A stretch of DNA of 64,000 bases from Bog-473 sp963817735. Its GTDB lineage: Bacteria > Actinomycetota > Acidimicrobiia > Acidimicrobiales > RAAP-2. The position numbers were made by a program, and so were the translations under genes. Location of the stretch: NCBI GenBank assembly GCA_963817735.1, contig CAWFPP010000006.1, positions 1-64,000 of the forward strand, read 5' to 3'. The notes under the pieces were generated by a model, which saw only the letters and a list, made by a program, of their open reading frames with translations, did no database searches and was not told the DNA's origin. Numbering within the stretch: the first letter of the stretch is position 1; every line of letters begins with the position of its first letter. This document shows positions 26,582 through 35,686 of this stretch, one piece after another.

Positions 26582-28105
26582 ATGACCACCGATTCGAATT
26601 TCCTGTCCACGCCGTTCTCGCGGCGCCAGCTCCTCAAGGGAGGGGCCGGCGCCGCGGCCGGCGCCGCCCTGGCGGCCTACCTGCCCTCCAGTGTGCGCAG
26701 GGCGATCGCCGGGGCCGCCCCGACCAGCTTCGACCTCAGCCAGGTCAAGCACGTGGTCCTGCTGATGCAGGAGAACCGCAGCTTCGACCACTACTTCGGC
26801 ACCCTCCCGGGCGTGCGCGGCTTCGGAGACCCCCGCGCCATGCGCCTGCCCAACGGGCGCTCCGTCTTCGCCCAGCCCGATCCGGACAACCCCGATTCCT
26901 ACCTGCTGCCGTACCACCTCGACACCTCGAACTCGTCGGCCCAGGCCGTGCCGTCGCTCAGCCACGCCTGGCAGGTGCAGCACTCCTCGTGGTCCAACGG
27001 CGACATGGACGGCTGGCTGCGCTCGCACATCGCGTCGGACAGCGACACGAACGGCCCCTTCACCATGGGGTACTACACGGCCAACGACATCCCGTTCCAG
27101 TACGCGCTGGCCAACGCGTTCACCATTTGCGACAACTACTTCTGTTCCATTCTGGGACCGACCCATCCCAACCGCTACATGTGGATGACCGGGACGGTCG
27201 ATCCCAACGGTGTGGCCGGCGGCCCGGCCTTGGACAACAACGCGCCGAACGGCACCTACAGCTGGACCACCTACGCCGAACTGCTGCAGAACGCAGGCAT
27301 CTCGTGGAAGTGCTACCAGCAGGCGGACAACTACGGCACCAACGTGCTCGAGTTCTTCAGCCAGTTCATCGACGCGCCGACGACGTCGAGCCTGTACCAG
27401 AGCGCGTTCGGCGTCAGCACCCTCCTGAACGGGCAACCCGCCAGCGACCCGACGATGGCCTTCGAGGAGGACTGCGCCAACGGCACCCTGCCGACGGTCA
27501 GCTGGCTCTTCCCGACGAGCGTGGCCTCGGAGCACCCGTCGTACCTGCCGGCCGCCGGCGCGCAATTCGTGGCCTCGAAGATCGAGGCGCTGGCCGCCAA
27601 CGAGGACCTGTGGAACTCGACCGTGTTCATCCTGAACTACGACGAGAACGACGGCTTCTTCGACCACGTGCCCCCGATCACGCCGCCGAAGGGTACGGCG
27701 GACGAGTTCACCACCTTGAACTCGCCGGGAGGCACGCCGGGCGGCGGGCTCAACCTCGGTTCGGGCTTCCGGGTGCCCGCCATCGTGATCTCGCCCTGGA
27801 CGGTCGGCGGCTTCGTCTGCCCCGACGCGCTCGACCACACCTCGGTGCTGCGTTTCCTCGAGCAGGTGACGGGCATCACCAATCCGAACATCAGCGACTG
27901 GCGGCGGAGCACGTTCGGCGACTTCACCACCGCCTTCCAGCAGGCACCCGCGTCGGCACCGTCCATCCCGGCCGCCTCGGCGTCGGCCACGGCGGCGCAG
28001 CTCGCCTACCAGACCCAGCAGTCGTCACTGCCCCTGCCGGCCTTCCCCGGTGCGTCCCAGACGCCGCCGTTGCAGCAGGCGGGCCAACGTCCGTCCGCCG
28101 GCTGA
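26582..28105 (+). CDS. Tat-exported phospholipase C/acid phosphatase family phosphoesterase
   Basis: The protein has 507 residues. A twin-arginine signal (FSRRQLLKGGAGAAAGAAL) is followed by the phosphoesterase core: VVLLMQENRSFDHYFGTLPG near residue 57, with the metal-binding Glu64-Asn65. SILGPTHPNRYMWMTG, SWKCYQQADNYG, FILNYDENDGFFDHVPPI and VIVSPW-like IVISPWTVGGFVC all match the PF04185 family. Members hydrolyse phosphatidylcholine or other phosphodiesters and monoesters outside the cytoplasm. The C-terminus is Ala/Pro/Ser-rich with no known domain. It converges on the sulfate importer operon with 35 bp between stops. Confidence 0.85.
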   Translation: MTTDSNFLSTPFSRRQLLKGGAGAAAGAALAAYLPSSVRRAIAGAAPTSFDLSQVKHVVLLMQENRSFDHYFGTLPGVRGFGDPRAMRLPNGRSVFAQPDPDNPDSYLLPYHLDTSNSSAQAVPSLSHAWQVQHSSWSNGDMDGWLRSHIASDSDTNGPFTMGYYTANDIPFQYALANAFTICDNYFCSILGPTHPNRYMWMTGTVDPNGVAGGPALDNNAPNGTYSWTTYAELLQNAGISWKCYQQADNYGTNVLEFFSQFIDAPTTSSLYQSAFGVSTLLNGQPASDPTMAFEEDCANGTLPTVSWLFPTSVASEHPSYLPAAGAQFVASKIEALAANEDLWNSTVFILNYDENDGFFDHVPPITPPKGTADEFTTLNSPGGTPGGGLNLGSGFRVPAIVISPWTVGGFVCPDALDHTSVLRFLEQVTGITNPNISDWRRSTFGDFTTAFQQAPASAPSIPAASASATAAQLAYQTQQSSLPLPAFPGASQTPPLQQAGQRPSAG

Positions 28106-28140
28106 GGGCAGGAACGAGTCGGGGCGCGGCGCGGTGAGGA

Positions 28141-29130
28141 TCAGGCGCTGAGGCTGGGGAGGCGGTCGGGTGCGTTGGCGGCGTCGGCCCGCGCCACCCA
28201 GACCCGCTGGCCCGCCTGCAGGCCGAGTTCCGCCGCGCTGCCCCGACTGAGCTGCACCCAGCACGTCTCGCCGCCGGCCAGGTCCACGTCGACCTTGACC
28301 TCGAACCCGAGGTGGGTGATGCGGGCGAGCGTGCCCTCCACCGCGCTGGCGCTCGGCTTGCCGTCGGCCAGCGGGTGCACGACGAGGTCGTGCGGGCGCA
28401 CCCACTGGCCGTCGAGGCGGGTGGCCGAACCGAGGAAGGTCAGGACGAACTCGTTGGCCGGGTTGTCGTACATGTCCGCCGGCGTGCCCACCTGCTCGAG
28501 GCGGCCGTGGTTGACGATGGCCAGCCGGTCGGCCACCTCCATCGCCTCCTCCTGGTCGTGCGTGACGAGCACGGTCGTGACGGGCAGCGTGGCGTGCAGG
28601 TCGCGCAGCCACAGGCGCAGCTGGGTGCGCACCTGGGCATCGAGCGCGCCGAAGGGTTCGTCGAGGAGCAGGACCTTGGGCTCAATGGCCAGCGCCCGGG
28701 CCAGGGCCATGCGTTGGCGTTGGCCGCCCGAGAGCTGCGACGGATAGCGCTCGCCCAGGTGGGCCAGGCCCACCAGCTCGAGCAGCTCGTCGACGCGGGC
28801 CTTGACCTCGGCCTTCGGGCGGTGGCGGATCTCGAGCCCGAAAGCGACGTTGCGCCGCACCGTCAGGTGGCGGAACGGCGCGTAGTGCTGGAAGCAGAAC
28901 CCGACGCCGCGGCTGCGCGCCGGCGTGGCGGTCAGGTCGGCACCCTCAATGCGGACGATGCCTGTGTCGGCCGTGTCGAGGCCGGCGATGATGCGCAGCA
29001 GGGTCGACTTGCCCCCGCCGCTCGGTCCGAGCAGGGCCGTCAGCGAACCGGTGGGCACCTCGAGAGACACATCGTCGAGCGCCACGGCCTCGCCGAAGCG
29101 CTTCGAGATGGACTCGACCTCGATGCTCAC
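28141..29130 (-). CDS. cysA: Sulfate/thiosulfate ABC importer ATPase CysA
   Basis: This 329-residue protein starts at GTG 29130, which overlaps the cysW stop in GTGA. The ATPase domain has LLGPSGGGKSTLLRIIAGLD (Walker A), GFCFQHYAPFRHLTVRRNVA (Q loop), PSQLSGGQRQRMALARALA (signature), VLLLDEPFGALD (Walker B) and LVTHDQEEAMEVADR. The FQHYAPFRHLTV segment is characteristic of CysA. The C-terminal TOBE-like domain (THLGFEVKVDVDLAGG) fits the family. It powers sulfate uptake as the last gene of sbp-cysT-cysW-cysA. Confidence 0.9.
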   Translation of the reverse strand: MSIEVESISKRFGEAVALDDVSLEVPTGSLTALLGPSGGGKSTLLRIIAGLDTADTGIVRIEGADLTATPARSRGVGFCFQHYAPFRHLTVRRNVAFGLEIRHRPKAEVKARVDELLELVGLAHLGERYPSQLSGGQRQRMALARALAIEPKVLLLDEPFGALDAQVRTQLRLWLRDLHATLPVTTVLVTHDQEEAMEVADRLAIVNHGRLEQVGTPADMYDNPANEFVLTFLGSATRLDGQWVRPHDLVVHPLADGKPSASAVEGTLARITHLGFEVKVDVDLAGGETCWVQLSRGSAAELGLQAGQRVWVARADAANAPDRLPSLSA

Positions 29131-29948
29131 GCTGCCGCCTTCCCGTGCCACGCGTCGCGGTTGCGGTCCGTCAGGGTCAACGTGGTCAGCACGATGAGCG
29201 CGGCGATGCAGAGGACGACGGCACCGACGTAGGCGCTCTGGGGCTGGAGGTTGTCGATGCTCTGGGCGATGAAGAGTGTATAAGTCTGGGTCTTGCCGGC
29301 GATGTCGCCCGAGACGATGGACACCGCGCCGAACTCGCCGAGCACGCGGGCCGTGGTGAGAGTGACGCCGTAGGCGAGGCCCCGGCGGATGCTGGGCAGC
29401 GTGATGCGGCGGAACACCGTGATGGGCCCGGCGCCGAGGGTGCGCGCCGCCTGCTCCTGCTCGGTGCCGATCTCCTGCAACACCGGCAGGACCTCTCGTA
29501 CGACGTAGGGCAGCGAGACCGCGGCCGAGGCCATGACGATGCCGGGCACCGAGAAGATCACGGTGATGCCGTGCGACGCCAGCCAGTTCCCCCACCAGCC
29601 GGTGTGGCCGTACACGAGGATCAGCGAGAGGCCGATGATGACGGGGGACACGGCGAGGGGGATGTCGATGAGCGCATCGAGCAGCCAGGCGCCGGGGAAG
29701 CGGTGCCGGGCCAGCAGCAGTGACACGCCGACGCCGAAGATGGTGTTGAGGGGGACGGCGATGGCGACGACGAGCAGCGTGAGCAGCAGCGCGTGCAACG
29801 CGTCCGGCGCGGTGAAGGCGTCCCAGGCCTTCCCGAGCCCGGGCGAGAAGGCGTGGAAGAAGACGGCGCCGACGGGCACCACGACGAGCAGGCCCAGATA
29901 GACCAGGACGAGGTAGCGCAGCGGCAGCCGCCAGCGGGAGCCCTTCAC
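29127..29948 (-). CDS. cysW: Sulfate ABC transporter permease CysW
   Basis: This 273-residue protein has six membrane helices. The permease loop RTLGAGPITVFRRITLPSIR (EAA motif) and LGEFGAVSIVSGDIAGKTQT are diagnostic of CysW. It pairs with CysT to form the channel. It overlaps cysT by 4 bp (ATGA) and cysA by 4 bp, so the operon is translationally coupled. Confidence 0.9.
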   Translation of the reverse strand: MKGSRWRLPLRYLVLVYLGLLVVVPVGAVFFHAFSPGLGKAWDAFTAPDALHALLLTLLVVAIAVPLNTIFGVGVSLLLARHRFPGAWLLDALIDIPLAVSPVIIGLSLILVYGHTGWWGNWLASHGITVIFSVPGIVMASAAVSLPYVVREVLPVLQEIGTEQEQAARTLGAGPITVFRRITLPSIRRGLAYGVTLTTARVLGEFGAVSIVSGDIAGKTQTYTLFIAQSIDNLQPQSAYVGAVVLCIAALIVLTTLTLTDRNRDAWHGKAAA

Positions 29949-30868
29949 ACCGTCTCCGGGATCTCGAAACGCCGGCGGGCCCAGCCGACGGCGAGCAGCA
30001 CCACGAGCGCGATGGCCACGAGGACGACCGACACCGCGCTGGCACCCGAGAGGTCGTCGCTCTGGGCCAGCCCGAAGATGTAGGACGAGGCGACCAAGGT
30101 CTTGCCGGGAAGGTTGCCCGAAATCAGGACGATCGATCCGTACTCGCCCACCGCCCTGGCGAAGGCCAGGCCGGCGCCGGCGAGCACCGAGGGCAGCACG
30201 CTCGGGAGGATGACGCGCAGCAGCACCTGGCGTCGCGAGGCACCGAGGGAGGCCGCGGCGTCCTCTATCTCGTCATCGAGCTCGGCCAGCACCGGTTGGA
30301 CGCTGCGCACGCAGAAGGGCAGGGTCACGAAGAGCAACGCGGCGGCCACGCCCAGACGGGTGCCGGCCAGGTCGACGTGGAGCGGGCTGTCGACGCCGTA
30401 GAGCGTGAGGAGGGTGAGGCCGGCGACCACGGTCGGTAGCGCGAACGGGAGGTCGATGACTGCGCTCACGAGCGCCTTGCCGCGGAACTCGTCGCGCACG
30501 AGTACGAACGAGATGGCCAGGCCGGCGATGGAGTTCACCACTGCCACAATGGCGGAGACTGCCAGCGTCAGCTCGAGCGCCGAGACGGCCAGCGGGTTAC
30601 TGACGGAGGCCCAGAACGCGCTCCAGCCGCCGCTGAAGGCGTTGGTGAAGACAGCGGCGAGCGGCAACAGCACCAGCAGGGACAGGTAGGTGATGGCGAG
30701 TGCCGGCCCGCCGACGCGCGCGGCCGCCCGTCCCGCCGCGGCCAGGGCCGGGGGAGGCGCCGTGGGGGGATGGCGGCGCCAGCGTCCCCGCCCCGGCCGG
30801 CGGTGGGCGGGCGCACCGCCGGGGCCCGGGAGCCCCAGGTCGTCGACGGAGACGCCCGTACTGCTCAT
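29945..30868 (-). CDS. cysT: Sulfate ABC transporter permease CysT (CysU)
   Basis: The protein has 307 residues. A Pro/Arg/Gly-rich N-terminal extension of about 50 residues (GPGGAPAHRRPGRGRWRRHP) precedes the usual six helices. It has the EAA loop SLGASRRQVLLRVILPSVLP and then RAVGEYGSIVLISGNLPGKT, diagnostic of CysT. The extension is longer than in typical CysT proteins and may be cytoplasmic, or the true start may lie further downstream. The gene begins 6 bp after the sbp stop. Confidence 0.88.
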   Translation of the reverse strand: MSSTGVSVDDLGLPGPGGAPAHRRPGRGRWRRHPPTAPPPALAAAGRAAARVGGPALAITYLSLLVLLPLAAVFTNAFSGGWSAFWASVSNPLAVSALELTLAVSAIVAVVNSIAGLAISFVLVRDEFRGKALVSAVIDLPFALPTVVAGLTLLTLYGVDSPLHVDLAGTRLGVAAALLFVTLPFCVRSVQPVLAELDDEIEDAAASLGASRRQVLLRVILPSVLPSVLAGAGLAFARAVGEYGSIVLISGNLPGKTLVASSYIFGLAQSDDLSGASAVSVVLVAIALVVLLAVGWARRRFEIPETV

Positions 30869-30874
30869 CGGCCT

Positions 30875-31906
30875 TTAGGAGCTGGCGGTTGAGACGCCGA
30901 GCGACGTCTCGATCTTGGCCACGATGCCGGTCGTCGGGTCGAAGAACTTGGTGTTGACGGCGGTCCAGCCGCCGAACTTGTCGATGGTGAACAGCGTCTT
31001 GGGTGCGGGGAAATTGAATTGCTTCGCCACCGAAGCGAGCACGGGTCGGTAGCCCTGCTTGCCCCACACGGTCTGGCCGGCGGGGGAGAGGAGATAGGCC
31101 AGGAAGGCTTTGGCGGCCGGGCTGGCCGTCTTCGTCATCGCGATCGGGTTCTGGATGAGGATCGTCTGCGGCGGGGTGACGACGCTGACCGGCTCGCCCT
31201 GCGCCTTGGCATAGAGCCCGTCGTCCTCGTAGTCGAGGAGGACGTCCCCCTGGCCGGCCAGGAACGTCTGCAGCGCGGCGCTCGCGCTGGCGGGCTGTGC
31301 CACGGCGTTCTTCAGCAGCTGCGTGAGGTAGGCCTGCGCCTCGGCCGGCGTCTTGCCCAGCGAGATCTGGGCGCCGTAGGCCGCCATCAGATTCCACTTG
31401 GCGCTGCCCGAGCTGAACACGTTGGGCGTGATCACCGTCACGCCTGGCTTCACGAGGTCGGCCCAGGTGTTGATGTGCTTGGGGTTCCCGGGGCGCACGA
31501 TGAACGAGACGATGGAGTCGGTCACCATGCCCTTGGTCGGGCCGCTGTCCCACGAGCTCGATACCAGGCCGGCCTTGACCACCTTGGCCATGTCGGGCTC
31601 GAGGGAGAAGTTGACGAGGTCGGCCGGGAGCCCGTCCACCACGGAGGTGGCCTGCGTCCCCGAAGGCCCGAAGGAGGAGGAGACGGTGACACCCGCGCCG
31701 GCCTTCGTCTTGGCGAAGGCGGCGGCCAGCGCGCTGTACGCCGGCTTGGGGGTGGAGTAGGCCACCAGATTCACCGAGCCGCCGGTGGCGCCGGCCGGCA
31801 GGGCGCTGAGAGCCAGGCCACCCAGGGCCAGGGCGGCGATGGCGGCGCTGCGGCCGGCCCGGAGCCGGCGGGTGGGCGCGTCGGGGGTGAAAGGGTCTCT
31901 GTGCAT
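30875..31906 (-). CDS. sbp: Sulfate-binding protein
   Basis: This 343-residue protein has a signal peptide (SAAIAALALGGLALSALPAG). The mature protein starts near GSVNLVAYSTPKPAYSALAA. Sulfate-binding family motifs are FGPSGTQATSVVDGLPADLV, TDSIVSFIVRPGNPKHI and GDVLLDYEDDGLYA. It captures sulfate or thiosulfate outside the membrane for CysTWA. It leads the operon, and the leader just upstream carries the repeats at 31925-31949 that may control it. Confidence 0.9.
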   Translation of the reverse strand: MHRDPFTPDAPTRRLRAGRSAAIAALALGGLALSALPAGATGGSVNLVAYSTPKPAYSALAAAFAKTKAGAGVTVSSSFGPSGTQATSVVDGLPADLVNFSLEPDMAKVVKAGLVSSSWDSGPTKGMVTDSIVSFIVRPGNPKHINTWADLVKPGVTVITPNVFSSGSAKWNLMAAYGAQISLGKTPAEAQAYLTQLLKNAVAQPASASAALQTFLAGQGDVLLDYEDDGLYAKAQGEPVSVVTPPQTILIQNPIAMTKTASPAAKAFLAYLLSPAGQTVWGKQGYRPVLASVAKQFNFPAPKTLFTIDKFGGWTAVNTKFFDPTTGIVAKIETSLGVSTASS

Positions 31907-31924
31907 GGGAGTAAACTAATACAC

Positions 31925-31949
31925 GCGGATTGCTAAATCCAAGCGGATT
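31925..31949. promoter_or_regulatory. GCGGATT repeats upstream of the sulfate operon (candidate operator)
   Basis: GCGGATT at 31925-31931 and again at 31943-31949 flank AAATCC, forming overlapping inverted repeats (GGATT/AATCC) 19-43 bp upstream of the sbp start. An AT-rich TAAACTAATA lies between them and the ATG. The layout suggests a repressor or activator site sensing sulfur status; the regulator is unknown. Confidence 0.4.
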
Positions 31950-32009
31950 AGTCAGGAATGGATCGACCAAGGGGTTGTCCGACCGTCATCCCTGGTCAGG
32001 GGCGCAAGC

Positions 32010-32933
32010 TCAGCCGCCGGCGGCCTGGACCACCCCGAATGCGGCCGCCCGCCCTTCCCGGGACTCCAGCATGGCCCAGTCGGATCGGGCCATCAGGTCC
32101 TCGAGCGACATGGGGTCGCCGGCGGGACGGGTGGTCCAACCGCAGCAGACCTCGACCGCGGCGCCGACGAACGCCCGTGTCGCGGCGGCCCCGAGATGCT
32201 CCCGGATGCGGCCCGTCAAGGTCGCGCAGTCGGACTCGTGCACGTGCACGCTCAGCACCAGGAATTGGGTGCCACCGATGCGGGCCAGCACGTCGTTCTT
32301 GCGGAACGTCACGGACAGCGCGCGCGCCACCGCCTGCAGCGCGGCGTCGCCGGCTTGGTGACCGAGGTGCTCGTTCAATTCCTGCACGTTGCCGACGTCG
32401 ACGAAGAGCGCGTGGACGGGCGCGCTCTGGCGGTCGGCGAACTGCAGCAGCTGGGTGCCCGACGCCACCAGGCCGCGGCGGTTGTGGAACCCGGTGAGCT
32501 CGTCGCCGCGTGACAGCTGCAACAGGCGCGCGCTGAGCTCCTCGAGCTCTCGCTCAATGGCCAGGCGCCCGGTCATGTCGTGCAGGATGCAGCACGTCTG
32601 CGGCGCACCGTCCTCGGCGCGGAACTGCACTGCCGTCATTTCGATCTCGATGTAGCGGCCGTCGCCCCGCCGGAGTCGGGCCACGCCGACGGCCGATCCC
32701 GTGCGCTCCCGCTCGGCCACGGCGATCCCCCAACGGGGGTCCTCCTGGTCGACCAGCCCGTCCCGCCCGAGGCCGCAGATCTCCTCGGCGCCCATGTCGA
32801 GCATGGCGCAGGCCGCCGGGTTCACGGCGGTGATCCGGCCGTCCTCCGTGCAGAAGAGCACGCCTTCGGAGCTGTGTGTGAACAGGGCCCGGTAGGCGGC
32901 CAGCCCGACCGTGTCTGTGTCCTGGACCACCAT
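32010..32933 (-). CDS. PAS protein with degenerate GGDEF domain
   Basis: The protein has 307 residues. The PAS domain spans about residues 10-130 (AYRALFTHSSEGVLFCTEDG, then AVNPAACAMLDMG). A short coiled coil (AIERELEELSARLLQLS) links to a GGDEF-like domain starting DELTGFHNRRGLVASG. The active-site loop reads ARIGGTQFLVLSV, GGTQF instead of GGDEF, so diguanylate cyclase activity is unlikely. Such domains can bind GTP or act as protein-interaction modules. No membrane helix is seen, so it is a cytoplasmic sensor. The neighbours give no clear partner. Confidence 0.8.
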   Translation of the reverse strand: MVVQDTDTVGLAAYRALFTHSSEGVLFCTEDGRITAVNPAACAMLDMGAEEICGLGRDGLVDQEDPRWGIAVAERERTGSAVGVARLRRGDGRYIEIEMTAVQFRAEDGAPQTCCILHDMTGRLAIERELEELSARLLQLSRGDELTGFHNRRGLVASGTQLLQFADRQSAPVHALFVDVGNVQELNEHLGHQAGDAALQAVARALSVTFRKNDVLARIGGTQFLVLSVHVHESDCATLTGRIREHLGAAATRAFVGAAVEVCCGWTTRPAGDPMSLEDLMARSDWAMLESREGRAAAFGVVQAAGG

Positions 32934-33143
32934 CTGTTCGTTCCTCCACAGCAGTGCTCGACTCCCACCCAGAGCGCACCGTCCGCTGGGCGAGAATACC
33001 GAAGCCCCCGCCTGAACTGCGGTTCTTCGTCCCGCGTTGTGACTTTCGGCCCTATTGAGGAACAGCGGCGACGTGCCGATGTGGCGGGAAGGAGATGGGC
33101 TGCCCGGGGCGGATTCGTGCCTGGCGGCTGCTCGGGCCGCTGC

Positions 33144-34172
33144 TCAGAAGAGGTCCCCGTCGTCGTCCCCGTCGTCGCCCGCGTTCTCCGGGCCGGAATT
33201 CTGCAATCGCTCGAGCCAGCCGCCGAGGCGCTTGCCGAGGTCCTGGACCCCACCGGCCGTCCGGTCGAGGATCCGCGAGAAGCGCTCCCGGTAGTGGGCC
33301 ACGGCGTCGTCGAACTCCTTCGAGGGCGGTGGCTCCTCGCCCCGGCGCGGATAGTCGCCGTCGCGGATGCGGTCGTAGGCGCCGGTTTGCACCCATTCCA
33401 TCAGCTCCTTGACGCGCCGCACCGCGACCGGGTGCGTCAGGTTGAGCTCCGACCAGAACCGGGTGTGCCGCGAGAAGAGGTCGTCCTCGTTCTCGTACTC
33501 GCTCGCCTGGGTGAGGAACGCCTCGAAGTTCAGGCCCGGGACGGAGCCGCCCGCCAGTTCCATCAGGACGCGACAGGGTTGCAGAGGATCGGCCATGACG
33601 AGCGCGGCGGCGCGGTCGGCCGACAGCTCGGCGGCGCGCGACCACTCCAGGAGCGCCAGGTACATGGTCCGCACCGGGAGCCCGAGCAGCAGCGAACGGG
33701 GCAGCGCGCCGGTGAGGAACTGGCTGAGCAGGAGCAGGGTGGTCGTGTAGGTGTAGTGCTCGGACAGCACGTGCGCCGCCTCGTGCGCCAGGACGGTCTC
33801 CACCCCTTTGTCGTCGAAGGAGCGGAGCATCGACGAGTTCACGATGACGATGGGTCTCTTGGAGCCGATCGTCATGGCGTTGATCTTCGGGTCGTTGATG
33901 ACGTAGAGGTCCGGCACCGCAGGGAGGTCGAGGACGCTGCAGCTGTGGACGTAGGTGCCCCAGACCTCGGGCACCTGCTCGGGACCGAGGCGAACGGCGT
34001 TCCCCATGACGATCTGTCGCAGGCGACGCTCGTGCCCCAGATCGGTCAGCCGCTTCATCACTGTGTCGAGCAGGGGCACCGAGTGGAGCGCGGACGTCGC
34101 CGCCTTGTCCGCCGGGTGCTCGTAGGCCTTGGGGCTGATCCCCTCGTACACGCGGGCTACCTCAATGGCCAT
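33144..34172 (-). CDS. M48-family zinc metallopeptidase
   Basis: The protein has 342 residues. The zinc site is VETVLAHEAAHVLSEHYTY (HExxH), with the third ligand in the later EWSRAAELSADRAAALVMAD. The middle region (LLSQFLTGALPRSLLLGLPV) could be one or two membrane segments, as in HtpX-like proteases. The C-terminus is acidic (PENAGDDGDDDGDLF). HtpX-type enzymes act in membrane protein quality control, but this is a shorter actinobacterial branch whose substrate is unknown. Confidence 0.85.
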   Translation of the reverse strand: MAIEVARVYEGISPKAYEHPADKAATSALHSVPLLDTVMKRLTDLGHERRLRQIVMGNAVRLGPEQVPEVWGTYVHSCSVLDLPAVPDLYVINDPKINAMTIGSKRPIVIVNSSMLRSFDDKGVETVLAHEAAHVLSEHYTYTTTLLLLSQFLTGALPRSLLLGLPVRTMYLALLEWSRAAELSADRAAALVMADPLQPCRVLMELAGGSVPGLNFEAFLTQASEYENEDDLFSRHTRFWSELNLTHPVAVRRVKELMEWVQTGAYDRIRDGDYPRRGEEPPPSKEFDDAVAHYRERFSRILDRTAGGVQDLGKRLGGWLERLQNSGPENAGDDGDDDGDLF

Positions 34173-34212
34173 GTGGCCTCCCTCGCTCGGGTCGCACCGA
34201 GCTTAGGTGTGC

Positions 34213-35622
34213 CTAGGACGACCCCAACCGGCTGTTGTAGCTCGACATGGAGGAGTTCACGTTCTGCGCGGCTGCCTTCACGGCTGCGTCCGGCTTCACC
34301 CCCTGGGTGTACATGGAGATCTCGGCATTGAGGACGTCGTTGCGCACGTCGGCGTAGGGACCGATGACGGAACCGGAGGTGGCCGGCGTGTTCGCCCCGT
34401 TGTTGATTTCGTTGTAGGCGACCTTGTAGCCGGGGTCGGTGGCCCACAGGTGCTGCACCGTGGCCGTCTGCTCCGAGGACTTGCGCACCGGTATGTAGCC
34501 GGTGCCCGCGGCCCACGTGGCCACGCTCTGCGTGTTCATGAGGTAGCTGACGAACTGCCACGAGGCCGCCTGGTCGACGGCCGACGACTTGTTCGAGATG
34601 TAGACGCCGGAGCCGCCCGGCTCGACCCCGCCCTGCACCGATGAGCTGTAGACGGGGAAGGCGCCGATGCCGAGCTTGACGTTGGCGTACTTGCCCCCGC
34701 TGAGGAGCTGGGTCACCGTGCCGAGGGCGGCCGACGTCTCGATCGTCATGCCGTACTTGCCGCTGCCGATGCCGAGCAGGTTGTCGTACTGGTCGGGGCC
34801 CGTCGACGGGTTGGTGGTGGCGTACCCGGAGCGGACCAGCGTGCTCAGCTGGCTGAAGATGGAGACGGCGGTCTTGTTGTCGAAGGCCGCCTGGGTGGCG
34901 CGGGCGCTCCGCCCGTTCTTGTTGTTCACGAAGAGCTGGTTGGCCGTGGACAGCCATGTTTCGAGATGCCAGGGGTCGAGGACCAGGCCCATGCCGCTGC
35001 CGGAGGCCTTCAGGGCCTTGGCGTCGGCCACCATGCCGGCGAGCGTGCTCGGCGGGTCATTCGGGTTGAGGCCTGCCTTCGTGAAGGCGTTCTCGTTGTA
35101 GTAGAGGATCGGTGCCGAGACGGCGAAGGGCATGGCCCACTGCACGCCGTTCACCTTCCAATAGGCGAGGGGGCGGGGCAGGTAGTCGCTCGTCGAGTAC
35201 TTGGCCGCATTCATGCAGGACTGCACCGGCAGGAAGGAGCCCGTGTCGATGGCGGCCTGGGTGCGCTGGTCCTCGAGCTGCACCACGTTGGGCAGCTGAC
35301 CGTTGGAGAGCCCGGCGAGGTACTTCTGCCAGGTGTCGTCGTAGCCCGCCTGGGTGACGAGGGTCACGTGGACCTTCGTCTGTGACGAGTTGAAGGCACT
35401 CGTGATGCCTTGCAGCACCGTCAGGTTGGCCTCCGAGGCCGACTCCCAGAAGGTGATGTTGACCACGCCCTTGGCGTTGGCCAGGGCCTTGAGGTTGCAG
35501 GCGGGGAGGCTGGCTGCGCCAGCCGCGGCGCTGGTGCCGATGGCGGCCGAGGCCGCGGTGCCGCTCAGCGTCGTGACGAACAGCGCAACGGCGGCGAGTC
35601 GGGTGAGACGAGAGGTCGGCAT
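34213..35622 (-). CDS. Carbohydrate ABC transporter substrate-binding protein (UgpB-like)
   Basis: The protein has 469 residues from ATG 35622, which has GGAAGGGA five bases upstream; a longer frame reaches 35667. The signal peptide is LTRLAAVALFVTTLSGTAAS. The family-1 binding fold shows VVNITFWESASEANLTVLQG, LPNVVQLEDQRTQAAIDTG, WAMPFAVSAPILYYNENAFT and GVEPGGSGVYISNKS, close to UgpB-like proteins for glycerol-3-phosphate or sugars. It is the last gene of an ATPase-permease-permease-binding protein operon. Confidence 0.88.
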   Translation of the reverse strand: MPTSRLTRLAAVALFVTTLSGTAASAAIGTSAAAGAASLPACNLKALANAKGVVNITFWESASEANLTVLQGITSAFNSSQTKVHVTLVTQAGYDDTWQKYLAGLSNGQLPNVVQLEDQRTQAAIDTGSFLPVQSCMNAAKYSTSDYLPRPLAYWKVNGVQWAMPFAVSAPILYYNENAFTKAGLNPNDPPSTLAGMVADAKALKASGSGMGLVLDPWHLETWLSTANQLFVNNKNGRSARATQAAFDNKTAVSIFSQLSTLVRSGYATTNPSTGPDQYDNLLGIGSGKYGMTIETSAALGTVTQLLSGGKYANVKLGIGAFPVYSSSVQGGVEPGGSGVYISNKSSAVDQAASWQFVSYLMNTQSVATWAAGTGYIPVRKSSEQTATVQHLWATDPGYKVAYNEINNGANTPATSGSVIGPYADVRNDVLNAEISMYTQGVKPDAAVKAAAQNVNSSMSSYNSRLGSS

Positions 35623-35686
35623 ACGGTCCCTTCCTAGCATCCTGACGCCGTGCGGCAGCGTCGCCACAGGGCCTGTCGCACGGCGG

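Noticed and set aside
25394..27838. Very long minus-strand open frame (814 codons) under the NHL and phospholipase genes
   Set aside because: It is composed of Arg/Gly/Val-rich low-information sequence and mirrors two well-supported plus-strand genes; high GC removes stops from the opposite strand.
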